DNA from: JAFGGT01 sp036733165
GTDB lineage: Archaea; Methanobacteriota_B; Thermococci; Methanofastidiosales; NM3
Direction: 5' to 3'
DNA: 26,780 nt
Assembly (NCBI GenBank): GCA_036733165.1
Contig: DAINBB010000024.1
Location: 1 to 26,780 of the forward strand
The notes beneath the pieces were generated by a model. That model searched no databases. It saw only the letters and a list, made by a program, of their open reading frames with translations, and was not told the origin of the DNA. Position 1 is the first letter of the stretch, and every line of letters starts with the position of its first letter. Of the stretch, positions 7,132-13,549 are shown piece after piece. Made by a program: the position numbers and the translations under genes.

Positions 7132-7875
7132 CTACCGCCTCCTTATGAACCTGGCCACCTCTTCAGACTTTCTTATGGAAATGCTCTCGCCGTTGGAGAT
7201 TATTGATACCGGCTGCCCATCGAGAATGACATAGCTGTCCTTCCCAAGATTCATTATCGTTATGGTAAGGTCGTCGGGCACCACGTATGGATGCCATTCC
7301 CTGAAGAGGGGACTGATGGGCGTGATCATGGACACCCTGGCCTCCGGATGTACGAGCGAACCGCCGGCGGACAGGGAATATGCTGTCGAACCGGTGGGCG
7401 TGGCCACGAGGACGCCATCCCCTCTCACGTCGTAGGGCTCCTCACCTTCGACCTGCACAGACAGGTAATCGATCTTTATAGGTGATGTTGAACGTACCAC
7501 CACCTCATTGAGGACGTTTCCCAAAAGCTCACCCTTGTAATACACCGAAAGCTTGCATCTTGTGTCTACGTCATATTCATCCAATATGGAGGACAGGTCA
7601 TCAAGATCGTCCATTTCAAGTTCGCATAGGAATCCGAACGTGCCCATGTTGACGGTGAGTATCGGGACGTCCCCATACTCCTTGCAGGTCTTGAGGATCG
7701 TGCCGTCGCCACCCACGACTATGATGAGGTCAACCTTGTCTATCTCAGGGCCATTGAACATGCCGCTTATTTCCTTGTCGAAGAAAAGCTCGTGGTCCTG
7801 CAGATGTGACACTATCTTCCTTGACACGTTCAATGCATCGGGCCTGTCGGTCCTAGAAACAAGTCCTATTCTCAT
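7132..7875 (-). CDS. nadK: NAD kinase
   Basis: This 247-residue ATP (or polyphosphate):NAD 2'-phosphotransferase makes NADP. Diagnostic motifs are VVGGDGTIL (GGDGT at 55-59), the NMGTFGFLCE segment, and the GDGVLVATPTGSTAYSLSAGG glycine-rich NAD-binding region. The length is typical for archaea. It sits between nob1 and an IMPase-family phosphatase on the same strand. In Methanocaldococcus jannaschii NAD kinase and an IMPase-type NADP phosphatase are fused, so the neighbour may work on the same cofactor. Confidence 0.95.
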   Translation of the reverse strand: MRIGLVSRTDRPDALNVSRKIVSHLQDHELFFDKEISGMFNGPEIDKVDLIIVVGGDGTILKTCKEYGDVPILTVNMGTFGFLCELEMDDLDDLSSILDEYDVDTRCKLSVYYKGELLGNVLNEVVVRSTSPIKIDYLSVQVEGEEPYDVRGDGVLVATPTGSTAYSLSAGGSLVHPEARVSMITPISPLFREWHPYVVPDDLTITIMNLGKDSYVILDGQPVSIISNGESISIRKSEEVARFIRRR

Positions 7876-7887
7876 TTACAAATCATC

Positions 7888-8634
7888 TCATCTGAGCCTA
7901 TTTAATATTTGCTTATGTATCTCCTTGTTGGCAGAGGCCACGACATCGACATGATTCTCCTCCATGTTCAACGGATCGCCGTTCAGGTCGGTCACTATCC
8001 CACCGGAGCTCTCAAGCACTATCCTTCCTGCAGCTATGTCTGTCGCCCTCATCTTGCTCCTGGCATCGACAAAGGCCAGAAGGCTTCCATTGGCCACATA
8101 GCATATCTCAAGGGCCACTGACCCAAAGCACCTCAGCTTCTTGGTGAACTGTCTGAGCTCGTCTATGTACCTTCCTTTCCTCGTGTAGACGGATATCATG
8201 TTGGAATGCGGAGTATATTCCAGCGGCTTACCATTGACCAGGGCGCCATATCCCACTATGCCCTCGAACCATTCCTCCCAGACAAGATTCCTCACGAGAC
8301 CGTATTCCGGACCGTCCCTCAGGATTGCCAATGAGGTGCAATAGAAGGGAAGTCCCGAGATCGCATTGTTGGAACCGTCCACCGGGTCGAGTATCATTGT
8401 GAAGTCGTCGCCCATATCGACCCTTCCAGCCTCTTCGCTTATCAGGGTGCACTTTATCCCGTTCTTCACGAGATAGTCGATGACCGCGTCCTCAGCGCAC
8501 TTGTCGAGGTTGTACGTATTTCCACCAAGAGGGTCCTTGTCTATCACCACATGCGCATTGCCTGCCCTCTTTGAACTTTCCACCGCGGTCTTGATCTCCT
8601 CGGAGAGCTTCCAGCACAAGGTCCTATCGTTCAT
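7888..8634 (-). CDS. Inositol monophosphatase / FBPase / NADP phosphatase family protein
   Basis: This 248-residue Mg2+-dependent phosphatase has the family's ligand motifs: SEE (E67, E68), DPVDGS (D83, D86, G87, S88) and TDIAAG (D199, in place of the more usual WDxAAG). Archaeal members can hydrolyse inositol-1-phosphate, fructose-1,6-bisphosphate and sometimes NADP. The ATG follows GAGGGAATGGG. The gene is 12 nt upstream of nadK on the same strand, which makes NADP or fructose-1,6-bisphosphate hydrolysis attractive guesses. Sequence alone does not separate these substrates. Confidence 0.9.
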   Translation of the reverse strand: MNDRTLCWKLSEEIKTAVESSKRAGNAHVVIDKDPLGGNTYNLDKCAEDAVIDYLVKNGIKCTLISEEAGRVDMGDDFTMILDPVDGSNNAISGLPFYCTSLAILRDGPEYGLVRNLVWEEWFEGIVGYGALVNGKPLEYTPHSNMISVYTRKGRYIDELRQFTKKLRCFGSVALEICYVANGSLLAFVDARSKMRATDIAAGRIVLESSGGIVTDLNGDPLNMEENHVDVVASANKEIHKQILNRLR

Positions 8635-8643
8635 CCCATTCCC

Positions 8644-9129
8644 TCAATAAAGCAGAAGACAGATAGATATGCAACATCCCCAGCCCTTTTCGATATTCAT
8701 CTCCACGGAGGTCGTCTCCCTCGAATCCAGCGTGGCACCCCTCTTTGACACCATTTCGTCGGACATCTTCACGGCAATCCTCTCAGATTGCGCTGAGGGG
8801 CACCTGCCGCTTGACTCGGTGACAACACCAACGGTCTCTTTGGTGGTTGCACATGCCAAGGCGGTGGATATGGTCTCTCCGACGACATTGCTCGAGACCC
8901 TTGACATGACGCAATACATGAACGAACCTGGTGTGACCGCCTTCACCTCGTCGATGTCGCCCTTTCTGCAACTCCTTGGCAAGATGGAGGATACGGTGAC
9001 AAAGTTAAAGTCTGCGATCCCGGCGTTCCTGAGGGCGGTGTCAAAGGCGTTCAGGCTCGTTTCACCACTCCCCCTGCTCGAGACCAGGACATAAGTATGG
9101 GGTGTTATCATGGGACTGTATAACATCAT
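8644..9129 (-). CDS. pdaD: Pyruvoyl-dependent arginine decarboxylase
   Basis: The proenzyme of 161 residues decarboxylates arginine to agmatine after self-cleavage that makes a pyruvoyl group. The cleavage site is visible as VSSILP with S47-S48, matching the ISSIMP site (Ser52-Ser53) of the M. jannaschii enzyme. Other family segments are GETSLNAFDTAL, GETISTALACA, the TESSGRC loop with the conserved Glu, and the C-terminal VEMNIEKGWGCCISI. Starts at 9129, 9126 or 9111 are possible. The TATA at 9144-9153 fits a leaderless mRNA at 9126-9129 or a very short leader to 9111. It is divergent from aIF5A-speB and only about 10 nt upstream of the IMPase gene. Confidence 0.93.
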   Translation of the reverse strand: MMLYSPMITPHTYVLVSSRGSGETSLNAFDTALRNAGIADFNFVTVSSILPRSCRKGDIDEVKAVTPGSFMYCVMSRVSSNVVGETISTALACATTKETVGVVTESSGRCPSAQSERIAVKMSDEMVSKRGATLDSRETTSVEMNIEKGWGCCISICLLLY

Positions 9130-9143
9130 ATCAAATTTAAGTC

Positions 9144-9153
9144 TTTTTATAAG
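9144..9153 (-). promoter_or_regulatory. TATA box of pdaD
   Basis: The minus-strand element CCTTATAAAAA is centred 20-25 nt from the first ATGs. Confidence 0.45.
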
Positions 9154-9192
9154 GATAGGGAGAATATTATAAACTATTTCTGCACAGATAAA

Positions 9193-9201
9193 TTTATAAA
9201 T
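9193..9201 (+). promoter_or_regulatory. TATA box of the aIF5A-speB operon
   Basis: TTTATAAAT predicts a start near 9223 and a leader of about 11 nt holding GAGGAGG. Confidence 0.5.
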
Positions 9202-9233
9202 TGGTCATCTTAAGAAAAAAGAGGAGGATTATC

Positions 9234-9632
9234 ATGGGCACTACTAAACCAGAGAGGGTTGGACAACTGAAGGTTGGAAGATACATCGTGATAGACGATG
9301 AACCATGTAAGATCATCGCCTACAGTACATCATCCCCGGGAAAACATGGAGCCGCGAAGGCAAGGATAGATGCCAAGGGCATCTTTGACGGTCAGAAAAG
9401 GAGCATTATCAAACCGGTCGATGCCAAGGTGCAGATACCTATCATCGACAAGGCCAGCGCCATGGTCACTGCAATCATGGGTGAGACGGCACAGATAATG
9501 GACATGAACAGCTACGAGTACTTCGACCTCACTATCAACGACGATATAGAGGGGGATTTGGGAGAAGGCGTTCAGGTAGAGTACATGGAGACCATGGGCA
9601 GGATGAAAATACTGAGAGTAAAGGGGTCTTGA
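9234..9632 (+). CDS. eif5A: Translation factor aIF5A (hypusine-containing)
   Basis: This 132-residue factor promotes peptide-bond formation and elongation at stalled ribosomes. The hypusination loop is SSPGKHGAAKARI with target lysine K37. The C-terminal OB-fold (about 70-132) is complete. The ATG at 9234 follows a GAGGAGG site with 6 nt spacing, which rules out the upstream in-frame start at 9201. It is immediately followed by speB with a TGATG overlap. That links the polyamine supply to the protein whose hypusine or deoxyhypusine derives from polyamine. Confidence 0.96.
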   Translation: MGTTKPERVGQLKVGRYIVIDDEPCKIIAYSTSSPGKHGAAKARIDAKGIFDGQKRSIIKPVDAKVQIPIIDKASAMVTAIMGETAQIMDMNSYEYFDLTINDDIEGDLGEGVQVEYMETMGRMKILRVKGS

Positions 9633-10483
9633 TGTCGGAAGACCTCTATTTCTACACATACAGAAAATGTTTTTTTCCATTGGACCGTTCCACACTAGAT
9701 GACTCCGATTTTCTTTTGGTCGGGGTGCCTTTCGATTCTACGCAGACCGGGAACACTGGTTCCAGGTATGGGCCCTCCAGCATAAGACTGGCATCGTTTG
9801 AGCTGGAGCTCTACGACCTCGAGACGGATGTTGATATCTCAGATATAGCGCTTCATGACATAGGGGACATAGACTGCGTGCCCGGTTCGGCCGAAGATAC
9901 CTTCGATAGGATCAAGTACACCTACGGGAGGATTCCCAAGGGCAAGACGGTGATCACACTCGGAGGGGAACACTCCATCACTTATCCCATTGTCAACTCG
10001 CTTAAGGTCGACAGCGTCGTGTCCTTTGACGCGCATCCAGATCTCAGAGAGGACTACATGGGGCTCAGACTGTCCCATTCAAGTGTGATGAGAAGGGTCT
10101 TCGAAGATGGAAAGAATGTAGACATCGTGGGAGTCAGGGAAGGATCCAGGGGCGAGGCCGAATATGCGCTTGAGAACAACATACCCCTGATACAGCCCAT
10201 GGGACTGGACAGTTATTCGCCGCCCGAGGGCAAGGACGTTTACATATCCATTGACCTCGATGTCTTTGAGAATGTGGACGTTGGCAACCCCGTTCCCGGC
10301 GGGATGGGATTCGATGATATGCTCAAGCTGTCAAGGGATATAATAAGAAACAACCGGGTCGCAGGCTTTGACATCGTGGAACTTTGTTCTCAGCCTAACG
10401 AACCGAGCTCGTACCTTGCTGCCAAACTGCTCTACAAGATGGTCTCATACATTGAGAAATATCAAAGAAAATATACGATATGA
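9632..10483 (+). CDS. speB: Agmatinase (ureohydrolase family)
   Basis: This 283-residue enzyme would hydrolyse agmatine to putrescine and urea with two Mn2+ ions. All six metal ligands are present: H114 (GGEHS), D133/H135/D137 (SFDAHPDLR), and D208/D210 (SIDLDVFE). The last motif is unusual: family members normally read SxDxDxxDP, while here Phe-Glu replaces the Asp-Pro, and the following loop is short. The ATG overlaps the aIF5A stop (TGATG); a TTG three bases earlier is possible but less likely. The pdaD gene, which makes its substrate, is divergent next door. Confidence 0.88.
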   Translation: MSEDLYFYTYRKCFFPLDRSTLDDSDFLLVGVPFDSTQTGNTGSRYGPSSIRLASFELELYDLETDVDISDIALHDIGDIDCVPGSAEDTFDRIKYTYGRIPKGKTVITLGGEHSITYPIVNSLKVDSVVSFDAHPDLREDYMGLRLSHSSVMRRVFEDGKNVDIVGVREGSRGEAEYALENNIPLIQPMGLDSYSPPEGKDVYISIDLDVFENVDVGNPVPGGMGFDDMLKLSRDIIRNNRVAGFDIVELCSQPNEPSSYLAAKLLYKMVSYIEKYQRKYTI

Positions 10484-10514
10484 TGGGAACATTTCGCACT
10501 GTTCGGGATGATGG

Positions 10515-10655
10515 TTACATTATCTTGGATTCTTCGTAGAACTCCATCGCCCTTGCAAGAAAGTCAGCCCATGACTTGGCATTTATCTTTATACGCATGT
10601 CCCATGCCTTTTCATACAGTTCCTCTTCGCAGTTCTTTATCTCTATGTTCCTCAT
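10515..10655 (-). CDS. Small hypothetical protein (46 residues)
   Basis: I do not recognise this protein. It is charged and mostly helical (EEELYEKAWDMRIKINAKSWADFLARAMEFYEES), about 46 residues long, with one Cys. The start at 10655 is chosen because GAGGTG lies 8 nt upstream. A longer frame back to 10748 would have to translate through a perfect 12-bp hairpin and carries no ribosome site. The helical layout resembles small CopG/antitoxin-like or adaptor proteins, but no motif proves it. A TATA element at 10760-10770 would give an 80-90 nt structured leader. Confidence 0.6.
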   Translation of the reverse strand: MRNIEIKNCEEELYEKAWDMRIKINAKSWADFLARAMEFYEESKIM

Positions 10656-10661
10656 CGTAAA

Positions 10662-10679
10662 CACCTCGGCTCCCGGGTG
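10662..10679 (-). promoter_or_regulatory. Ribosome-site hairpin in the leader of the 46-residue gene
   Basis: On the minus strand CACC pairs with GGTG and CGG with CCG around a GAG loop, with one bulged A. The GGTG arm is the ribosome-binding site of the ORF starting at 10655, so the fold would hide it. Confidence 0.4.
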
Positions 10680-10712
10680 AGGATAGATGCAAAAGGGGGC
10701 GCATCTATCCTC
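10679..10712 (-). repeat. Perfect 12-bp inverted repeat (leader hairpin)
   Basis: GAGGATAGATGC and its exact complement GCATCTATCCTC are separated by 10 nt (minus-strand loop GCCCCCTTTT). It lies in the predicted 5' leader of the 46-residue gene and stacks directly on the ribosome-site hairpin. No T-tract follows, so it is not a simple terminator. Confidence 0.8.
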
Positions 10713-10759
10713 GAGGGGAGGGATACCAATTGCGTGTGTATGTAACATTGCTCATCAAT

Positions 10760-10770
10760 AATATTTAAAT
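10760..10770 (-). promoter_or_regulatory. TATA box of the 46-residue gene
   Basis: The minus-strand element GATTTAAATAT predicts a start near 10740. Confidence 0.35.
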
Positions 10771-10784
10771 CTTTCGGTAAAATT

Positions 10785-10800
10785 ATCATTCAATAATGAT
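10785..10800 (-). terminator. Possible terminator after the TPD nuclease gene
   Basis: ATCATT and AATGAT form a 6-bp stem with a 4-nt loop, 10 nt past the stop codon. On the minus strand it is followed by AATTTTACC, so the T-tract is weak. It could instead be an operator, since TTATCATT also occurs at the fdhD start. Confidence 0.25.
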
Positions 10801-10810
10801 TATAAAATGA

Positions 10811-11557
10811 TCAATCCTCAAAAAAGCGCCTATCGACCATCACGATGTCCTTGCCCATGTGGATATCGTCAACGTAACCCAACCAATAGGACACCATACC
10901 CGGGCCGAATAGTTTGACGTAGTGGCTCAGCTGATTGTCATAGTCGTAGCGTGTCTGGTATGGGGAACCAAAACTGCCTTTGCTCTCCACCCAGTTGATC
11001 GTCTTGCCGTTGTATTCCATCGGGCACTTTAGAAGGAAGTCCGGGGTCTTTTGTCTCTCAAGGGCCCTTGACTCCTCTTCGGTACAGTATTCAATGCCCC
11101 GTTCATCGAGCCATTTCTGTATCTGTTCCTCACAGAAGATTCCCCTGTTCTTCTGATTCTCTATGCCTTGGGGGGAGTAGATGAAATCAGACTCGATCAC
11201 CTCTTCTATCTCCTTCTTAAGCCTTTTCTGCCTTATGTTTTCGGGATCGTGCAAAAGCTCCTTGAACTGCCTCTTCGTGAAACCATCGTTTTTGAGTATG
11301 AAAGACGCTGTAAGGACCGGTGAGAACAATCTTTCATCCGCAATGCAGAGAAGGCTCTTGCCGTCCCTCCACTCCCTCAGCATCGCATCGCTCTGCCTTT
11401 GTATCAGGTAGAACTCCCTCTTTGTCCTTCTGACTACCTTTTGGGAAAAAATGCTGTACAAGACATCTTCAGGTACCCTGAACTTTCGGGATGTCTTTGG
11501 TATGTCCTTGACCTTGTTCATTCTGTCGTATAATTTAAAGAAGGTGGCTCTCTTCAT
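10811..11557 (-). CDS. TPD-domain nuclease-like protein (CDIN1/C15orf41 family)
   Basis: This 248-residue protein matches the TPD family, whose human member C15orf41 (CDIN1) is linked to congenital dyserythropoietic anaemia type I. The C-terminal half is a PD-(D/E)XK nuclease fold: a helix with E143/E144 (GIFCEEQIQKWL), the name-giving TPD with D173 (KTPDFLLKCP), and the E-x-K of WVESKGSFG (E191, K193). The N-terminal half (1-130) is helical and resembles a helix-turn-helix DNA-binding region. The natural substrate in archaea is unknown. The ATG overlaps the stop of the HD-domain gene by 1 nt (TAATG), so the two proteins are made together. Confidence 0.85.
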   Translation of the reverse strand: MKRATFFKLYDRMNKVKDIPKTSRKFRVPEDVLYSIFSQKVVRRTKREFYLIQRQSDAMLREWRDGKSLLCIADERLFSPVLTASFILKNDGFTKRQFKELLHDPENIRQKRLKKEIEEVIESDFIYSPQGIENQKNRGIFCEEQIQKWLDERGIEYCTEEESRALERQKTPDFLLKCPMEYNGKTINWVESKGSFGSPYQTRYDYDNQLSHYVKLFGPGMVSYWLGYVDDIHMGKDIVMVDRRFFED

Positions 11558-12222
11558 TATAATTCGCCGTCACACTCTTTTTGAAGTCTGGAAAAATATG
11601 TCTTCATGAAACTGTCTCTTTCCTCTGCTATTCTCTTGCCCTCGCTCGTTAGCATTCTCTCCTTAATCTTAGAAAGCTTTACCCTATATTCCTTTATCGG
11701 ACTGTGGTTCGAATGGTCTACGGACAACTCGGAACCATAATCGTGCTCAAAGTCGGAGATCAGCCTCTGATTATGTTCGCCCGCATAGCTGTATGCCCTG
11801 GCCACTCCGATCGCCCCGATCGCATCAAGCTTGTCTGCATCGTAGAGGACCTTTGCCTCAAGTGTGAGAGGTACATTGTCATCCCGGAATCTGTGGGTCC
11901 TTATGCAGTGTATGACCGCGTCCTTGAATTCCGTGGGGAAGGTCGTCCTGTCCAAGATCCCACGGGATATCTCCGCACCCTTCTCGGCATGGCAGATGCT
12001 GATGTCCCTTTCCTCATAGCACCTGCCAACATCGTGCAGGTAGGCCGCAGAGGACAGGACCTCTAGATCGGCTCCTTCCACCCTGCCTATGTGCATGCAG
12101 AGATTGTGGACCCTCAGCACATGATCCCAATCGTGGGTAGGCCTGGAATCCCCAAAGTATCTCTTTGCTTCGCTGATGATGAAATTCTTTTGAGCGTCCT
12201 CTTTCACGTTCATGTTTGACAT
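11557..12222 (-). CDS. HD-domain phosphohydrolase
   Basis: This 221-residue protein has a canonical HD metal site: H34 in THDWDHVLRVH, H63-D64 in AAYLHDVGR, and a distal Asp in LYDADKLDAIGAIG. It belongs to the YedJ/uncharacterised HD group, which hydrolyses nucleotides or cyclic nucleotides. Substrate unknown. The ATG at 12222 gives MSNMNVKED; a second ATG three codons later is possible. The gene is divergent from fdhD and overlaps the TPD nuclease gene downstream, which suggests a nucleic-acid or nucleotide context. Confidence 0.88.
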   Translation of the reverse strand: MSNMNVKEDAQKNFIISEAKRYFGDSRPTHDWDHVLRVHNLCMHIGRVEGADLEVLSSAAYLHDVGRCYEERDISICHAEKGAEISRGILDRTTFPTEFKDAVIHCIRTHRFRDDNVPLTLEAKVLYDADKLDAIGAIGVARAYSYAGEHNQRLISDFEHDYGSELSVDHSNHSPIKEYRVKLSKIKERMLTSEGKRIAEERDSFMKTYFSRLQKECDGEL

Positions 12223-12260
12223 TGATTCCTATTTAAGTTTTTGGAACGATTTTTCATCTC

Positions 12261-12271
12261 AATATAAATAT
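12261..12271 (+). promoter_or_regulatory. TATA box of fdhD-mobA
   Basis: AATATAAATAT, centred about 43 nt before the ATG, predicts a start near 12292 and a 17-nt leader. Confidence 0.45.
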
Positions 12272-12298
12272 AGAAAGAATAAAAAACAGTGGAATAAA

Positions 12299-12315
12299 TT
12301 ATCATTTAATGATAA
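12299..12315 (+). promoter_or_regulatory. 17-bp palindrome covering the fdhD start codon
   Basis: TTATCATTTAATGATAA has perfect 8-bp arms around one central T, and the right arm contains the ATG. It could be an operator or an RNA hairpin hiding the start codon. Confidence 0.45.
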
Positions 12316-13001
12316 AGGACATCCGGGCCAAAAGATGCATCGACGATGCATGCATAAACATCGAGGAGACCGTGGCGCTGGAGGAACATGTTAGCATTGT
12401 GTTCGGTAGGTATCGATTCGAGACATACGCAAGTCCAGAAGGCCTCAAGGAGATGGCCATTGGACACCTGGTCGCTTCAGGCCTGATAAAAGACAAGTCA
12501 CAGATATCGTCCATAGCCGTTGCAAATGACGGGACCGGACATTCAATTAGGGTCAGTGGAAAAGGAGGAAAGAGAGAAAAATGGCCCATGAAAAGGATGA
12601 GACTGGACCCCAAAAAGATATTTCATTTCAACTCCGTCGTGACATCTAGCTCCGGCCTGTTCGACAGGACAGGTGCGTTCCACTATGCGTTCATATTCGA
12701 CAACGAAGGGAACCTGCTGCAAAGGGCGTGCGACATAGGAAGGATGAACGCCATAGACAAGGCAGTAGGAAAGGCGCTGGAGGACGAAGTCCAGCTGGAT
12801 GGAAAGATACTCTACACAACAGGAAGGATAGCCTCAAGGACCGTGGAAAAGGCCATCAACACATCAATGCCGATAATAATATCCAAGGCGCCCCCGATGT
12901 ACGAGGCAATACGGCTGGCAAAGGAGAACGGGATCACGATAATAGGTTTTTCCAGGGAAAACAGATACAACGTCTACACGGATGAGGATAATGGATATTA
13001 G
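12309..13001 (+). CDS. fdhD: Formate dehydrogenase accessory sulfurtransferase FdhD
   Basis: FdhD passes sulfur to the molybdenum/tungsten cofactor of formate dehydrogenase. The 230-residue protein has the family's TGxxH element (RTGAFHYAFIF, 120-130), GRMNAIDKAVGKAL (144-157; the usual form is VGRHNAvDK), the TGRIASRTVEKAI strand, and the C-terminal KAPPMYEAIRLA...GFSR. It lacks the CxxC that carries the persulfide in E. coli FdhD; only C10, C14 and C141 are present. The usual RHN is RMN. It overlaps mobA and converges on the fdhA operon. Confidence 0.85.
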   Translation: MIKDIRAKRCIDDACINIEETVALEEHVSIVFGRYRFETYASPEGLKEMAIGHLVASGLIKDKSQISSIAVANDGTGHSIRVSGKGGKREKWPMKRMRLDPKKIFHFNSVVTSSSGLFDRTGAFHYAFIFDNEGNLLQRACDIGRMNAIDKAVGKALEDEVQLDGKILYTTGRIASRTVEKAINTSMPIIISKAPPMYEAIRLAKENGITIIGFSRENRYNVYTDEDNGY

Positions 13002-13548
13002 CATTGCGATACTGTGCGGTGGCATGTCAAGGAGATTCGGCAAGGACAAGACCTTGTTCAAGTACATGGGCAGACCTCTTTACCTGCAGATATATGAGAA
13101 GCTATCGCCGCTGACCGATGACATATTCCTGCAGTGCGGAAAGAAGGACAAGAAGATATACAGCGTGAGGAGCTTCAATGACGACTATCTTGACCTGGGC
13201 CCGCTTGGGGGAATATACTCTGCACTGAAGAACTCAAAATATCCAAGGACGTTCATCGTGGGGTGCGACATGCCAAACATAAGCACGCAGCTCGTAAAAC
13301 AGCTGGCAAGGTACAAGGGGGACATCGTGGTCCCTGTATGGGACAGCGGACACTGTGAACCCCTAAGCGCGATATATTCAAAGAAGTTGGTGCCAATTCT
13401 GGAATACAACATACTCACAGACAAATTGAAGATGTCCAAGCTCTTCGAAGAGAACGATACAAAAAAAGTGAAGATAGAGTCCCTGATAAAACAGGGGCTC
13501 ATTGACAAAGACCAGTTCAAGAACGTCAACAGGATCGTCGACATCTGA
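12991..13548 (+). CDS. mobA: Molybdenum cofactor guanylyltransferase MobA
   Basis: MobA attaches GMP to molybdopterin, giving the guanine dinucleotide cofactor used by formate dehydrogenases. The 185-residue protein shows the nucleotide-binding LCGGMSRRFGKDK (8-20), DLGPLGGIYSAL, and the metal-binding GCDMPN (D93). The later segment HCEPLSAIYS is also typical. Starts at 12982 or 12991 both overlap fdhD. 12991 gives the family-like N-terminus MDISIAILCGG, though GAGG is only 3 nt upstream. It ends 1 nt from the convergent membrane-protein gene. Confidence 0.93.
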   Translation: MDISIAILCGGMSRRFGKDKTLFKYMGRPLYLQIYEKLSPLTDDIFLQCGKKDKKIYSVRSFNDDYLDLGPLGGIYSALKNSKYPRTFIVGCDMPNISTQLVKQLARYKGDIVVPVWDSGHCEPLSAIYSKKLVPILEYNILTDKLKMSKLFEENDTKKVKIESLIKQGLIDKDQFKNVNRIVDI

Positions 13549-13549
13549 A

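Noticed and set aside
10656..10748. N-terminal extension of the 46-residue protein to 77 residues
   Set aside because: It would translate through a perfect hairpin, and the good ribosome site lies just before 10655.
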